Shown here: positions 34,184 through 43,073 of the stretch, piece by piece | Layout: each line of letters starts with the position of its first letter | Position numbering within the stretch: position 1 is the stretch's first letter | Assembly (NCBI GenBank): GCA_964390305.1 | Contig: CAYMHT010000004.1 | Location: 1-63,379, forward strand | Origin: SKLM01 sp964390305 | GTDB taxonomy: Bacteria > Chloroflexota > Anaerolineae > B4-G1 | Reading direction: 5' to 3' | DNA: 63,379 bases | Made by a program: the position numbers and the translations under genes | Notes under the pieces: generated by a model | What the model was told of the DNA's origin: nothing | What the model saw: only the letters and a program-made list of their open reading frames with translations | Database searches by the model: none

Positions 34184-35632
34184 GTGTTCCACAAACTTGG
34201 TCATCGCCTTGCTGCTTTGCTAGCTCCAGCCCTTCTTCTCGCTGGGCTGCTGGTGACCCTGCGTCCTCCCAGCAGTGACTACCTCGATCTTCTCCGTCAG
34301 GCGGAGGGCCATGCGGAGCAGACCGAGCGAACGGCTGCTGCTGCGGCCTACCGGGAGGCGGCCCAGGTCTGCCCAAATGCCCCGTTGCCCCACGTCTCAC
34401 TCGCCCAGCTCTACCTCGACTGGGGGCGGATGGACGAGGCGCTGGATGCCGTCGACGCTGCCGAACGGCTGGGGGCCGACCCGGTCGAATTGGCGCAGCT
34501 GCGGGTCGCTATCTACACGGCCTACGCGGAGACCTCCTTCACAGCGAGGCCTGCCCATTGGGAGGCGGTCGCTGAACACGCACAGAGGCTCCTGGCCCTT
34601 GAATCCGACGCTCGGGAGGTCCGTCGCGTCCTTGCTCGGGCCTACCTCGGTCTTCGGCGGTGGGAGGCGGCGCAGTCTGTCTATCGAGAGCTCATCCGTT
34701 CGGACAGCGACGACAAGCAGGCTCACGAGCGACTTGGGGCCTTGTTGTTGATGGAAGACCGGAGCGCGGTCGAGCACTTGCGGATCGCGCAGACGGAGCT
34801 CTCACATGAGCTCCTTGCCGCCTTTGCTGCGGGAAGGGCCTCCGGTGACCCCGCCTATGCAGGCCTGCGTATCGGGCGCGTTCTGATCGAGAGGCAGGAA
34901 TGGCCGTTGGCGGCGCGGCAGCTTGAGCTTTCCGTCTCTCACAATCCGAAGTCCGTTGATGCCCAGGCCTATCTCGGTCACGTCCTCGATCACATGGGCT
35001 ATCCCGACGAGGCCGGTCCTCGTCTGCTCCGGGCGACCCAGGCCGCGCCCGATTCTCCTGTGGCTCACACGTTGCTCGGCCTGCACTATGATCGACTAGG
35101 CGACACCATCGCTGCTCGTGCCGAGTACGAGATGGTGTACGATCTGGCACCGGAGAATCCAGCCATCTGTGTGGAGATTGGTGAGACCTGGTCTGCGGAG
35201 GGCCGTTACGTGGCCGCGGAGATCTGGCTTCGCGAGGCGGTCTCGCTCAGGCCCAACGATCCGGGGCTCTGGGAGATTCTGGCTCGCTTCTACCTGCAGA
35301 ACGGCATCACCTCAGACGGGCGTGCCGTCCGAGCTACTGAGGAGTTGCTCGACCTCGTTCCCGCTGAAGCCGAAGCTCACGATCTGCGCGGCTGGGCCGC
35401 CCTCGAGGCCGGTGCCTATGAGACTGCGGAGGAGCATCTGCAGCGGGCGATAGAGCTCGACCCCGGGCTGGCTTCGGCTCACTACCACCTCGGTCTGCTC
35501 CAGAGCGCTCGTGGTCATTCGAAGCAGGCCCAGGCGGCGTTCACCCGGGCGCTCGACCTCGACACGACAGGGGAGTTCAGGTCGCTGATTCAACGGGCGA
35601 GACAGAGGGAAGAGCCTGCCGACAATCGCTGA
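34184..35632 (+). CDS. TPR-repeat protein with N-terminal membrane segment
   Basis: This 482-residue protein has an N-terminal hydrophobic segment (ALLAPALLLAGLLVT) acting as signal or anchor, then at least nine TPR units. Clear examples are APLPHVSLAQLYLDWGRMDEALDAVDAAERLG, SVDAQAYLGHVLDHMGYPDEAGPRLLRA, SPVAHTLLGLHYDRLGDTIAARAEYEM and LASAHYHLGLLQSARGHSKQAQAAFTRAL. The protein is probably extracytoplasmic and mediates complex assembly. The GTG at 34184 coincides with the predicted transcription start, so translation could be leaderless. There is no ribosome binding site. An extended upstream frame (from 34070) would overlap the hydrolase. Confidence 0.82.
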   Translation: MFHKLGHRLAALLAPALLLAGLLVTLRPPSSDYLDLLRQAEGHAEQTERTAAAAAYREAAQVCPNAPLPHVSLAQLYLDWGRMDEALDAVDAAERLGADPVELAQLRVAIYTAYAETSFTARPAHWEAVAEHAQRLLALESDAREVRRVLARAYLGLRRWEAAQSVYRELIRSDSDDKQAHERLGALLLMEDRSAVEHLRIAQTELSHELLAAFAAGRASGDPAYAGLRIGRVLIERQEWPLAARQLELSVSHNPKSVDAQAYLGHVLDHMGYPDEAGPRLLRATQAAPDSPVAHTLLGLHYDRLGDTIAARAEYEMVYDLAPENPAICVEIGETWSAEGRYVAAEIWLREAVSLRPNDPGLWEILARFYLQNGITSDGRAVRATEELLDLVPAEAEAHDLRGWAALEAGAYETAEEHLQRAIELDPGLASAHYHLGLLQSARGHSKQAQAAFTRALDLDTTGEFRSLIQRARQREEPADNR

Positions 35633-35819
35633 GTGCTACTCTCTTTTCGTGTTTTGATGGTGATGGGCGCGCCGAGCGGTCCTCAGGCACTGGAGTTAGT
35701 TGGGCTGAGGAACGGATGTGGCACCGCGGGTTCTGATTGTGCAGTTGGTCGTACACGATCTGATGGTCCCCGGGTGAGAGGATCGGTGGTTGAGGAACGG
35801 ACCCAGGTACGGCGTCCGC

Positions 35820-36764
35820 TCAAGGGCCAAGGATGGCCGCCCCACGCAGCGATGCCAGGTCCTTGTGCCCATGTCGCTTCATATACTCCTTCAGTTCCTC
35901 GCAGGCCTTGCGGAACACCTCGATCCCTCGATAGCGGATCGCTGAGCCCATGCTGACGGCGGTCGCACCAATGAGTAGCATCTCTGCGACGTCGCGCCCC
36001 GTAGTTACGCCCCCGGTTGCCACTACCGGCACATCGACCGCTCTGCAGATGTCGTGCACACAGCGGACGGCGATAGGGCGGATCGGAGGTCCGCTCACCC
36101 CGCCCGTGCCGTGAGCGAGGACCGGGCGTCGGGTCTCGACGTTCAGGATCAGCCCTGGGCCGAGGCTGTTGATCGCCGTGATCCCGTCAGCCCCCGCTTC
36201 TACGACGGCCCGTGCGATCTCCGAGATATCCGTGACGTTTGGGGACAGCTTCACCAGCACGGGGACGTCTGTGTACCGCTTAACCTGTCGGGTGACCTGC
36301 GAGGAGACGTATGGGTCGGCGGCGAACATCTGCTGGTAACGATCATCAAGGTTTGGGCACGACACGTTCACCTCAAGGAGGTCGGGCTCTGCCTCGGAGA
36401 TGAAGCGGGTGATGGTGCCGAAGTCGTAGATTGTGTCGGCGAAGATGCTGGCGATCACCGGGACCCCGAGGGGAGCGAGCTGTGCCTTGGCTGCCTGGAT
36501 CTCCTCGACCATCACCTCCACGCCGGGGTTAGAGAGACCGACGGCGTTGATCAGGCCTGGTCCCCAGTCTAGAATGGTCGGATTAGGATAGCCCGAGCGC
36601 GGCTTGAGACTGCAGGACTTCGTGGTGACGGCGCCCGCACCGGATCGGGCCACTCGAGCCAGGACACTGTGACTCAGCCCCAGAATCCCTGACGCCAGGA
36701 CCGTCGGATTTCGCAGGTGGCATCCACACAAGTCGACAGAGATATCGATTTCCGACACCGTCAC
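35820..36764 (-). CDS. pyrD: Dihydroorotate dehydrogenase, class 1B catalytic subunit
   Basis: This FMN enzyme oxidises dihydroorotate to orotate. The 314-residue protein has NPTVLASGILG, TTKSCSLKPRSG and the catalytic cysteine in EVNVSCPN, then PVLVKLSPNVTDI and AINSLGPG. FMN/phosphate binding is in GTGGVSGPPIRPIA and VVATGGVTTGRDVAE. The Cys base points to class 1. NAD-linked class 1B needs PyrK, and no pyrK is adjacent, so a partner must be elsewhere. Its start overlaps pyrE by 4 bases (ATGA). It is last in the pyrF-pyrE-pyrD operon and converges on the TPR gene. Confidence 0.94.
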   Translation of the reverse strand: MTVSEIDISVDLCGCHLRNPTVLASGILGLSHSVLARVARSGAGAVTTKSCSLKPRSGYPNPTILDWGPGLINAVGLSNPGVEVMVEEIQAAKAQLAPLGVPVIASIFADTIYDFGTITRFISEAEPDLLEVNVSCPNLDDRYQQMFAADPYVSSQVTRQVKRYTDVPVLVKLSPNVTDISEIARAVVEAGADGITAINSLGPGLILNVETRRPVLAHGTGGVSGPPIRPIAVRCVHDICRAVDVPVVATGGVTTGRDVAEMLLIGATAVSMGSAIRYRGIEVFRKACEELKEYMKRHGHKDLASLRGAAILGP

Positions 36765-37369
36765 GTCACCCGCGTCCGGTTGACGTAAGCGATCACCTCG
36801 GCGCCTTGCTCCGCGGTGATGCGACCACTCTGTGTCAGCCGTTCCAGGAGCTCGCTGAGCCGGAGCACCGCGTGCAGACGGTATCCCCGCTCGGCCAAGT
36901 CTTCTGTGCCGCCCTGTTCACGGTCGATGAGCACCAGAACGTCCTGCACGGTCAGATTGGCCGCCTCGAGGGACTGGATCGCCTCGAGCTTGCTGCCGCC
37001 TCGAGTGATCAGATCGTCGACCAACAGCGCCGTTTCGCCAGCCTTGAAGGTCCCCTCGATGCGCCGGCGTGTTCCGTGCTCCTTAACCTCGCGGCGTGGA
37101 TAGATCATTGGGCGTTCCATTTGGAGAGCCATGGCGACCCCAATGGGTAGAGCCGCATAGGGAATTGCGGCGATGCGATCGAACGTGAGGCCATTTGCTG
37201 CCTTCACCAGGGCACTGGCTACGGCCCCTAACAGTCTCGGATGGCTAACCAGCAGCCTGAGGTCGATATAGATCGGAGAGGTGAGGCCAGACTTCAACGT
37301 GAACGTGCCAAACTTGACGCAACCGTGGTCGTGGAGGGCATCTGCTAGTCGGTCGAGGTCTGTCTTCAT
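36761..37369 (-). CDS. pyrE: Orotate phosphoribosyltransferase
   Basis: PyrE joins orotate and PRPP to give OMP. The 202-residue protein has the N-terminal FTLKSGLTSPIYIDLR segment, which binds orotate. The loop region is MIYPRREVKEHGTRRRIEG, and the PRPP motif is ALLVDDLITRGGSKLEAI. The start overlaps the upstream pyrF stop by 4 bases (ATGA) and its stop overlaps pyrD. Length is normal. Confidence 0.95.
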   Translation of the reverse strand: MKTDLDRLADALHDHGCVKFGTFTLKSGLTSPIYIDLRLLVSHPRLLGAVASALVKAANGLTFDRIAAIPYAALPIGVAMALQMERPMIYPRREVKEHGTRRRIEGTFKAGETALLVDDLITRGGSKLEAIQSLEAANLTVQDVLVLIDREQGGTEDLAERGYRLHAVLRLSELLERLTQSGRITAEQGAEVIAYVNRTRVT

Positions 37370-38190
37370 AGAGCCGCTCCCCGTTGCTCATTGATGCGGT
37401 CGCGTAGCGCCAAGGCGGCTCTTCGCGCGGCGCTCCCGAAGTCGGAACCCGACGACGCGTATATGATCCCGCGGGAGGAGTTGATCACGGGGCCAATCCC
37501 ACCCGCTGCCGGACCATGCGCCACTGCCTGGGCCAGGTCGCCGCCCTGGGCACCCACACCGGGGATGAGGAACGGAAGGCTGGGTGCCGACTCACGAAGG
37601 GACGCCAGCTCCTCCGGGTACGTGGCTCCAACCACCAGCCCGCACGTGCCGGGCAGCTGCTCGTCCCATCGCGCTGCCAGTCGAGCTACCTTCCGATACA
37701 GCGCATTTCCCTGCACATTCAGATCCTGGAGATCCGGCGCTGACGGGTTCGAGGTACGGGCCAGCAGGAAGACCCCGCGATCCTCCGAATTCAGAAAGGG
37801 ACGCACGGTATCCAGGCCCAGATACGGATTGGCGGTGACGGCGTCGACTCCGAGCGACTCGAATGCCGCTCGAGCATATGCCTCGGCCGTGTGTCCTACA
37901 TCGTTGAACTTGCCATCCAGGATGACCGGCACATAGTCAGGTACTGCGTCCACCAGCTGTTGGAGTGCGCGCAGGCCGGCCGCCCCCTCTGCAAGCCAGA
38001 AGCCGAGGTTAGGCTTGTAAGCGCAGGCGATGTCGGCCGTGTTCTCTACGATGGTACGGCCAAACGTCAGGAGTGGGTCTTCGGACGATCGCACGACCTG
38101 AGGCAACCGGCTCGTGACGGGATCGAGCCCAACGCAGAGCCAGGAGCTGTTAATGCCCTGAGCCGCGAGGAGCTTCTCTCTGAAAGTCAT
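37366..38190 (-). CDS. pyrF: Orotidine 5'-phosphate decarboxylase
   Basis: This enzyme decarboxylates OMP to UMP. The 274-residue protein belongs to the longer type-2 group (about 270 residues against about 230). It has CVGLDPVTSRLP, the catalytic ILDGKFNDVGHTAEAYA with the DxKxxD chemistry, and NPYLGLDTVRPFL. The phosphate site is in FLIPGVGAQGGDL and PVINSSRGIIYASSG. GAAGGAGG lies about 11 bases upstream of ATG 38190, and a promoter is at 38245-38273. Confidence 0.95.
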   Translation of the reverse strand: MTFREKLLAAQGINSSWLCVGLDPVTSRLPQVVRSSEDPLLTFGRTIVENTADIACAYKPNLGFWLAEGAAGLRALQQLVDAVPDYVPVILDGKFNDVGHTAEAYARAAFESLGVDAVTANPYLGLDTVRPFLNSEDRGVFLLARTSNPSAPDLQDLNVQGNALYRKVARLAARWDEQLPGTCGLVVGATYPEELASLRESAPSLPFLIPGVGAQGGDLAQAVAHGPAAGGIGPVINSSRGIIYASSGSDFGSAARRAALALRDRINEQRGAAL

Positions 38191-38244
38191 CGGGTATGGG
38201 CCTCCTTCAGTCAGAAAGCTTCTTTACAGCGGTGTCCACAGCCT

Positions 38245-38273
38245 ATTCTACAGTAATTGCGGAAACCTGTCAT
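38245..38273 (-). promoter_or_regulatory. Promoter of the pyrFED operon
   Basis: On the minus strand ATGACA, 17 bases, then TAGAAT. The leader is about 50 nt with no PyrR-type attenuator visible. Confidence 0.65.
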
Positions 38274-38315
38274 CCGTCGAGACCACCGTGCATGGTTCAA
38301 TGTCCACACGCCAAA

Positions 38316-38342
38316 CGACCGCGTCCCCCTGTGACGCGGTCG
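38316..38342 (-). terminator. Possible terminator downstream of the DegV gene
   Basis: CGACCGCGTC (38316-38325) and GACGCGGTCG (38333-38342) form a perfect 10-bp stem with a 7-base loop. On the minus strand it is followed by only TTTGG, so it is a weak candidate. Confidence 0.5.
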
Positions 38343-38372
38343 CCTACGCGAGTCATCAGTGGGGGGCGTCGG

Positions 38373-39233
38373 TCAAGGTTTGGAGTAGAAGCCCAGGCCC
38401 ACCGTCCCGGGGCCGGCGTGGGTGCCGATGACCGGGCTGACGGTGGTTTGGTAGACGGTGGATACCCCGAAGCGTCTCCTTACCCTCTCCGCCACCAACT
38501 CACCCTCCTTGCGGTTGTCCACGTCGATCACAGCGACCTCCGCCATTTGCTTGCCGTGTAGACGTTCCTCGGCCGTGTTCAGCATCTCCGTTATCGCCCG
38601 ACTCTTGGTGCGGACCTGTCCCATCGCCTCGACAGAGCCGTCGTTGAGATGGAGAAGCGGTTTGATGTTCAGCATGGTTCCCAGGAACCGCTTGGCGCCC
38701 CCAATGCGGCCTCCCTTGTGCAGATACTCCAGTGTGTCCACGCAGAAAAGGACAGTCAATCGCTCCTGCACCTGCTGGGCAGCAGCCACGATGTCGGCCG
38801 CCGATGCGCCTCGCGCTGCCTCCCTGACCGCCGCCAGGGCGACAAATCCCAGGCCCATTGAGGTGGAGAATGAGTCGATGACCGTCACGTCCAATTCGGG
38901 CACTTGAGCCACAGCGGCCTCCGCGGAGGCGACGGTGCCGCTGATCTTGCTTGAGATATGGGCACCGACGATGGTGTCCGTCCCCTTCTCCTCCGCTACT
39001 CGCCGGTAGAAATCGACGAACTCGCCTACGGATGGCTGGGAGGTGCTCGGGATCGTGTCGCGTTCCCGAAGGCGACGATAGAAGGTCTGAGGGTCGATGT
39101 CCACCCCGTCGCGATACCGCTCGTCCTCCCAGATGAGCCACAGAGGGATCACTGGAATGTCGAGGCCGTCCAGAGCTTCGTCTGGGATGTAGGCTGTGCT
39201 GTCCGTGACGACGGCGACCTTCTGTCGAGTCAT
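38373..39233 (-). CDS. DegV family fatty-acid-binding protein
   Basis: This 286-residue cytosolic protein has the DegV fold and probably binds a fatty acid for FakA-type kinases. Motifs are VAVVTDSTAYIPDEALD at the N-terminus, TSQPSVGEFVDFY, IDSFSTSMGLGFVALAA, VDTLEYLHKGGRIGGAKRFLG and the C-terminal VIGTHAGPGTVGLGFY. AGGAGGAACTC precedes the ATG. No FakA/DAK gene is in the window. Confidence 0.93.
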   Translation of the reverse strand: MTRQKVAVVTDSTAYIPDEALDGLDIPVIPLWLIWEDERYRDGVDIDPQTFYRRLRERDTIPSTSQPSVGEFVDFYRRVAEEKGTDTIVGAHISSKISGTVASAEAAVAQVPELDVTVIDSFSTSMGLGFVALAAVREAARGASAADIVAAAQQVQERLTVLFCVDTLEYLHKGGRIGGAKRFLGTMLNIKPLLHLNDGSVEAMGQVRTKSRAITEMLNTAEERLHGKQMAEVAVIDVDNRKEGELVAERVRRRFGVSTVYQTTVSPVIGTHAGPGTVGLGFYSKP

Positions 39234-39350
39234 GAGTTCCTCCTAGTCTCGATGGCGCGACTACCCTGTTGTTGAAACACGCGATCCGCACAAAGGTTGC
39301 GCCACCGCCGCCGCGTCCGGAGATCCCGTGTTGGGGGCCGTCATTCGAGG

Positions 39351-39989
39351 CTATGGGCCACTGGCGGGTCCGTTGGGTAGGAGGAAGTTGATCGCGATGG
39401 CCAGGATGCCTGCGATGACGGTGCGCAATCCATAGCCTAGCAAGCTGCGCTCGGATATGTGACCGAGGAACATGCCCAGCCCGAACAGAGCCACGAGGCC
39501 AACGACCAAAGCGAGTGCATAGGCAATGAGGATGTTGCCTATCAATGGCGCGACGAAGAAAGGGAGGAGCACGATCAGCGACGACACGAGGGGGGAAAGG
39601 CCGTCCACTAATGACACGACGACGACCGCCACTCGGGCGGCGCGGCTGAACTTCGTGCCACTCAAGTCGATAAGCGATACCCTCTCCAGCTGCGTCAAGT
39701 CACGACGACGCTCGGCTGTTTCGGCCAGATAGGCGCCCCAGAGGCCCGAGATGCCTATGGAGACAGAGGCAGCGATGCCGATCCGGATCACGGTTGCGGC
39801 GTCGCGAACGCGAGCCAGGTAATTGCCTGTCAACACACCTACCATCGTCAGCACCCCGTCGAACGAGTTGTTCGCCAGAGCGCGGCGCGCTATCTGCCAG
39901 AAGCCAGTGATGCGCTCGTACTCGCGCACTGCGTCTAGCTGGTGAGCGAGCTGCTCGCGTGCAGACTCCATAGCGTCCATGGTCTTCAT
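39351..39989 (-). CDS. VIT1/CCC1-like membrane transporter family protein
   Basis: This 212-residue protein starts with an amphipathic helix. Five hydrophobic segments follow, including SFDGVLTMVGVLTGNYLA near the first TM helix, with its NSFDG motif near the Asp-containing metal path. The others are IRIGIAASVSIGISGLWGAYLA, VVVVSLVDGLSPLVSSLIVLLPFFVAPL, LALVVGLVALFGLGMFLG and VIAGILAIAINFLLP. The VIT1/CCC1 family exports Fe/Mn to vacuoles in eukaryotes. In bacteria metal transport is assumed. The metal-binding cytosolic domain is small. ATG 39989 starts 3 bases past the DUF211 stop, so the two are co-translated. Confidence 0.75.
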   Translation of the reverse strand: MKTMDAMESAREQLAHQLDAVREYERITGFWQIARRALANNSFDGVLTMVGVLTGNYLARVRDAATVIRIGIAASVSIGISGLWGAYLAETAERRRDLTQLERVSLIDLSGTKFSRAARVAVVVVSLVDGLSPLVSSLIVLLPFFVAPLIGNILIAYALALVVGLVALFGLGMFLGHISERSLLGYGLRTVIAGILAIAINFLLPNGPASGP

Positions 39990-39991
39990 CA

Positions 39992-40279
39992 CTAATCTTG
40001 AGGCGTGACTACGTCCTCAATGAGCACCTTGCCAGCCGCGACCTCGTCGATCGAGTGAATGGCGCCACCGTTCTGCTCAATCAGGTCTATGATCTTCTGA
40101 TGAGGCACGTTGTGGCCCTCGATGGTCAGCTTTGCGTTCTCCACGCGTCGGTCGATCTCGTAGATCGAGATGTTGACGCCGTCCACGCCGTCGAGATCAG
40201 CGAGCACCTGCACTAGCTGGACGATGCTCGGCTCCAAGGGCTTCAGCACGTCGAGCACAAGGCGTCGTAGATTTCCCAT
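39992..40279 (-). CDS. DUF211 family protein
   Basis: This 95-residue ferredoxin-like protein has MGNLRRLVLDVLKPLEPSIVQLVQVLADLDGVDGVNISIYEIDRRVENAKLTIEG. That matches DUF211, with the DVLKP...SI and VEnaKlTIeG segments. GGAGGAG lies 6 bases ahead of ATG 40279. Members are small, often archaeal, and sit beside VIT1/CCC1-like transporters here. A metal-sensing or regulatory subunit role is inference. Confidence 0.85.
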   Translation of the reverse strand: MGNLRRLVLDVLKPLEPSIVQLVQVLADLDGVDGVNISIYEIDRRVENAKLTIEGHNVPHQKIIDLIEQNGGAIHSIDEVAAGKVLIEDVVTPQD

Positions 40280-40313
40280 GATCACTCCTCCGATGGTATA
40301 AGTCTCCGTGCAA

Positions 40314-40356
40314 AGACCAGACAGCCGGTGCCGAGTGTCGGACGGTCATCTGGTCT
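40314..40356. repeat. 8-bp inverted repeat AGACCAGA...TCTGGTCT
   Basis: AGACCAGA (40314-40321) is the exact reverse complement of TCTGGTCT (40349-40356). The same pair, with flanking AAGACCAGAC and CATCTGGTCT, closes the pnp leader hairpin at 60927-61020. The loop here is 27 bases. Confidence 0.6.
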
Positions 40357-41012
40357 CAGACGAGCGGGCCCTGTCCTGCAGGGCTGCACGCACCGTTCCT
40401 TTGCCTTCGTCAGGCCGAACCCGATGCTACTGAGGGCTTCGACGAGGCTGAAAACCTGGTCGGCGGCAGCAAGGATGCAACCGAAGAGGCCTCCACTGCC
40501 GGCTGCTGCTGCGACTACTCGGCATCTGAGCGCCACGTTGAGCTTCGTCAGGATGGACCCGGCGTCTCTAAGAGAGGCGGACTGGATGGTCCGCTTCGGG
40601 CTTCGCACCGTTGTGTCGCTGCAGGGGCGAAGCGAGATGAGGGGGCCTTCGAGGCAGCTGCTGGCCTGTGTGTCCCAGGATGATTGAGTCAGATCGTTGT
40701 GGGCTGCTGTCCGCCGAAGCGCCTGAACCTCGGCTCCTGGCTTCGGCTGTACGATGAACGTGTTATGGTGTCGCCCCCGTGGTGAAGCTGGGGCGCCACG
40801 TCCGGGTGTCTGGGTTTCTTGGTCAGTACTCAATCTGTTTATGCGTGCATGCGATCTCGGCGTAGCATGAGGTCTGGTTGAAGAGTGAGTCACGGTCGAA
40901 AGAAAAACCGGCTTGCCATGGTTCGCCCCAGCCTGGAGACGATGCTCATCAGACGGTACGTTCGACCTATGTGAATCTCTCACGCTCAGGATCTGCGTAC
41001 ACGCTTCGCTTC

Positions 41013-41040
41013 ATTATAGCGGGGTTCATCCACAATGCAA
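41013..41040 (-). promoter_or_regulatory. Minus-strand promoter inside the gene-poor region
   Basis: On the minus strand TTGCAT, 16 bases, then TATAAT. It would start an RNA near 41006 running toward the DUF211 gene more than 700 nt away. Confidence 0.6.
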
Positions 41041-41269
41041 GCGCGGGATCCCCGGTCCCATGGCCCCAAGGGACGCTCCGACGCGCGAACGTGCTCCTTC
41101 TCTGCCAGCTGCCCTCCAGTCAAATCCTGCCTGCTTCTGGCGGTTACGTCGGGCGGGCATGGCGAGAAGGCCAAGAGCTCGGCGCGGATTGACGTGCACC
41201 CATGAATGGTCAACGTCGAGCACCACTCCTCGAACCGCTGCCTGCGGATCCTCAGCCCCGGACTCTGGT

Positions 41270-41298
41270 TTGACTTGGGGCTCTGATAATGGTACACT
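41270..41298 (+). promoter_or_regulatory. Promoter for the receiver-domain gene
   Basis: TTGACT, 17 bases, then TACACT. The leader is about 65 nt. Confidence 0.6.
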
Positions 41299-41370
41299 TG
41301 GCGCGTTGGCGACGATCCCTTGTCTATCTGCCCACGGCGGGTACTGGTGCCGCTATCAAGGAGGCTTCTC

Positions 41371-41757
41371 ATGCCGGAGGAAAAGAAACTGGTCGTCTGC
41401 ATCGAGGACGAACCTGAGATGATCGATCTTGTCAAGTTGATTCTCCGACGGGCTGATTTCGAGTTCGTGGGCGCCGTGGGTGGCCGGGAAGGCCTTGAAA
41501 CCGTGCGGAAACTGAAGCCGGATCTCGTACTGCTGGATCTGATGATGCCGGACGTCGACGGATGGGAGGTCTACCGGCAGATGAAGGTGGATGAGGAGCT
41601 GAGTCAGATACCGGTGATCGTCATCACCGCCAAGGCGCAGAGCATCGACCGTGTGTTGGGTCTTCACATCGCCAAGGTAGACGACTACATTACGAAGCCA
41701 TTCGGTCCTCACGAGCTCCTGGAGAGCGTTGGCCACATCCTGGATATTGAAGAGTGA
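41371..41757 (+). CDS. Stand-alone response-regulator receiver protein
   Basis: This 128-residue CheY-like protein has an acidic pair at EDE (12-14) and phospho-acceptor D56 in VLLDLMMPDVDGWEVY. The switch residue region is VIVITAKAQ, and Lys is in YITKPFGPHELL. ATG 41371 stands 6 bases after AAGGAGG. There is no DNA-binding domain and no adjacent kinase. It differs clearly in sequence from the receiver at 18600. Confidence 0.92.
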   Translation: MPEEKKLVVCIEDEPEMIDLVKLILRRADFEFVGAVGGREGLETVRKLKPDLVLLDLMMPDVDGWEVYRQMKVDEELSQIPVIVITAKAQSIDRVLGLHIAKVDDYITKPFGPHELLESVGHILDIEE

Positions 41758-41929
41758 GCTGCTGGTCTTCGTTGGTCACAGTTCTATTGGCCATGGACGG
41801 GCCTGGGCCGATGACTCTCGGGTGAGCGGGAGTTCCTTGTCTTGAGGAATAGGGCGATGGTATGGAGCTAGCTTCCTGACCATCGCCGCTTTGTTTCTGT
41901 GAGTTCTGCGAGTTGAAGGAGGGTTGACA

Positions 41930-42414
41930 TGGAGTTCAAGGTCGTCCGAATCGAGAAACCAGAGACACTGAATCTCATTCTGGGTCAGTCTCACTTCATC
42001 AAGACGGTCGAGGATCTGCACGAGGTGCTGGTGACTGCCGTGCCCGCTATTCAGTTTGGCCTGGCGTTCTGTGAGTCGTCAGGGCCAGCCCTCGTCCGCG
42101 CCAGCGGCACCGATGACGAATTAGTCGACCTGGCCAAACAGAACGCGCTCGCGCTCGGTGCTGGCCACTGTTTCATCATCTTTCTCGGCGAGGGTTTCTA
42201 CCCCGTCAACGTGCTCAATGCGGTCAAACACGTGCCGGAGGTTTGCCGTATCTTCTGCGCCACGGCCAATCCGGTTGAGGTTATCCTGGCCGAGACGACC
42301 CAGGGACGCGCCATTCTCGGCGTCGTCGATGGCGTCAAGACAAAGGGGATCGAGACGGAGGAGGACGTCGAGGAGCGCAAGAGCCTGCTCCGCGCCATTG
42401 GGTACAAGCTATGA
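41930..42414 (+). CDS. Adenosine-specific kinase family protein
   Basis: This 161-residue protein matches the Adenosine_kin family (PF04008). The very conserved frame is MEFKVVRIEKPETLNLILGQSHFIKTVEDLHE, then PAIQFGLAFCESSG, GAGHCFIIFLGEGFYPVNVLNAVKHVPEVCRIFCATANPVEVILAETTQGRAILGVVDG. It is a small cytosolic trimeric protein reported to phosphorylate adenosine in archaea. The gene stands alone with AAGGAGGGTTGAC before the ATG. Confidence 0.93.
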
Positions 42415-42491
42415 GGAGCAGAATGCGAATCGCCTCTGATGAGACGCGGGGTTGCCACATAGACTGTCGTCTGTTGGGAGTGAAGTAGACT

Positions 42492-43073
42492 GTGGAAGCC
42501 GGGTCCGCCCTGCAGCTGTTGCTCTATGGCAACCAGCTTAAGCGCATCCCGAGGACTGGCTGGGTCATGCGCGGTGTGACCGATGGTGAGAGCGTCTCAG
42601 ATCACACCTTTGGCGTGGCGTTTGTCTCCCTGGTCCTGGCACAGCTCGTGGAGCGGCCCGTGGACACCGCTAAGCTCCTCGGCATTGCATTGCTCCACGA
42701 TCTACCCGAAGCCGTCCTCGGCGACATTCCAGCTCCGGCGCTACGTCACTTCTCTCCTGATATAAAGCGAGCGGCGGAGGAGGAGGTGCTGAGGTCGTTG
42801 CTTGCCGAGCTTCCTCAGCGCCAGCAATGGCGCGCGTGGTGGCGCGAGTTTGAGGAACAGGCCAGCGTTGAGGCGAAGCTCGTGCGCGACGCCGACCGCC
42901 TTGACATGCTGATCCAGGCCTTTGTCTACGAAGAGACGACGGGCAATCGTTGGCTCAGGGAGTTCTGGGAGGAGACGACCCGGAGTTCCTTTGAGTTCGA
43001 GGCTTCAAGGTCCGTCTTTGAAGCGCTCCGTGGAGCACGTGGGAGGACCGGGACGCGACGTGAGTTGGGTTGA
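42492..43073 (+). CDS. HD-domain phosphohydrolase (YfbR-like)
   Basis: This 193-residue protein has the HD motifs H in SVSDHTFGVAFVSLVLAQL, HD in IALLHDLPEAVLGDI, and a later D in VRDADRLDMLIQA. YfbR-type 5'-deoxynucleotidases show this layout. The GTG start is at 42492. DUF192 begins inside this gene's last 14 bases. The substrate is not known. Confidence 0.88.
   Translation: MEAGSALQLLLYGNQLKRIPRTGWVMRGVTDGESVSDHTFGVAFVSLVLAQLVERPVDTAKLLGIALLHDLPEAVLGDIPAPALRHFSPDIKRAAEEEVLRSLLAELPQRQQWRAWWREFEEQASVEAKLVRDADRLDMLIQAFVYEETTGNRWLREFWEETTRSSFEFEASRSVFEALRGARGRTGTRRELG

Larger units (their letters stand above)
40286..41370. other. 1.1 kb region without a supported gene
   Basis: I find no supported gene here. 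The longest frames, on both strands, are rich in Arg/Ser/Pro with no ribosome binding site or family motif. The region does contain a strong minus-strand promoter (41013-41040) and an inverted repeat (40314-40356). A GCCGAAGC/GCTTCGGC hairpin lies near 40712-40746. The minus strand from 40285 upward to about 41006 may be a long leader of the DUF211/VIT operon or an uncharacterised non-coding RNA. One minus-strand stretch (about 40390-40560) reads as a plausible hydrophobic helix and may be a decayed gene. Confidence 0.5.

Noticed and set aside
38316..38342. Pyrimidine attenuator near pyrF
   Set aside because: The hairpin is upstream of the pyrF promoter and belongs to the DegV side, so it cannot attenuate pyrFED.
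40282..40983. Minus-strand 233-residue open frame upstream of DUF211
   Set aside because: It is Ser/Arg/Pro-rich and has no ribosome binding site or family resemblance. Its end merely overlaps the DUF211 start region.
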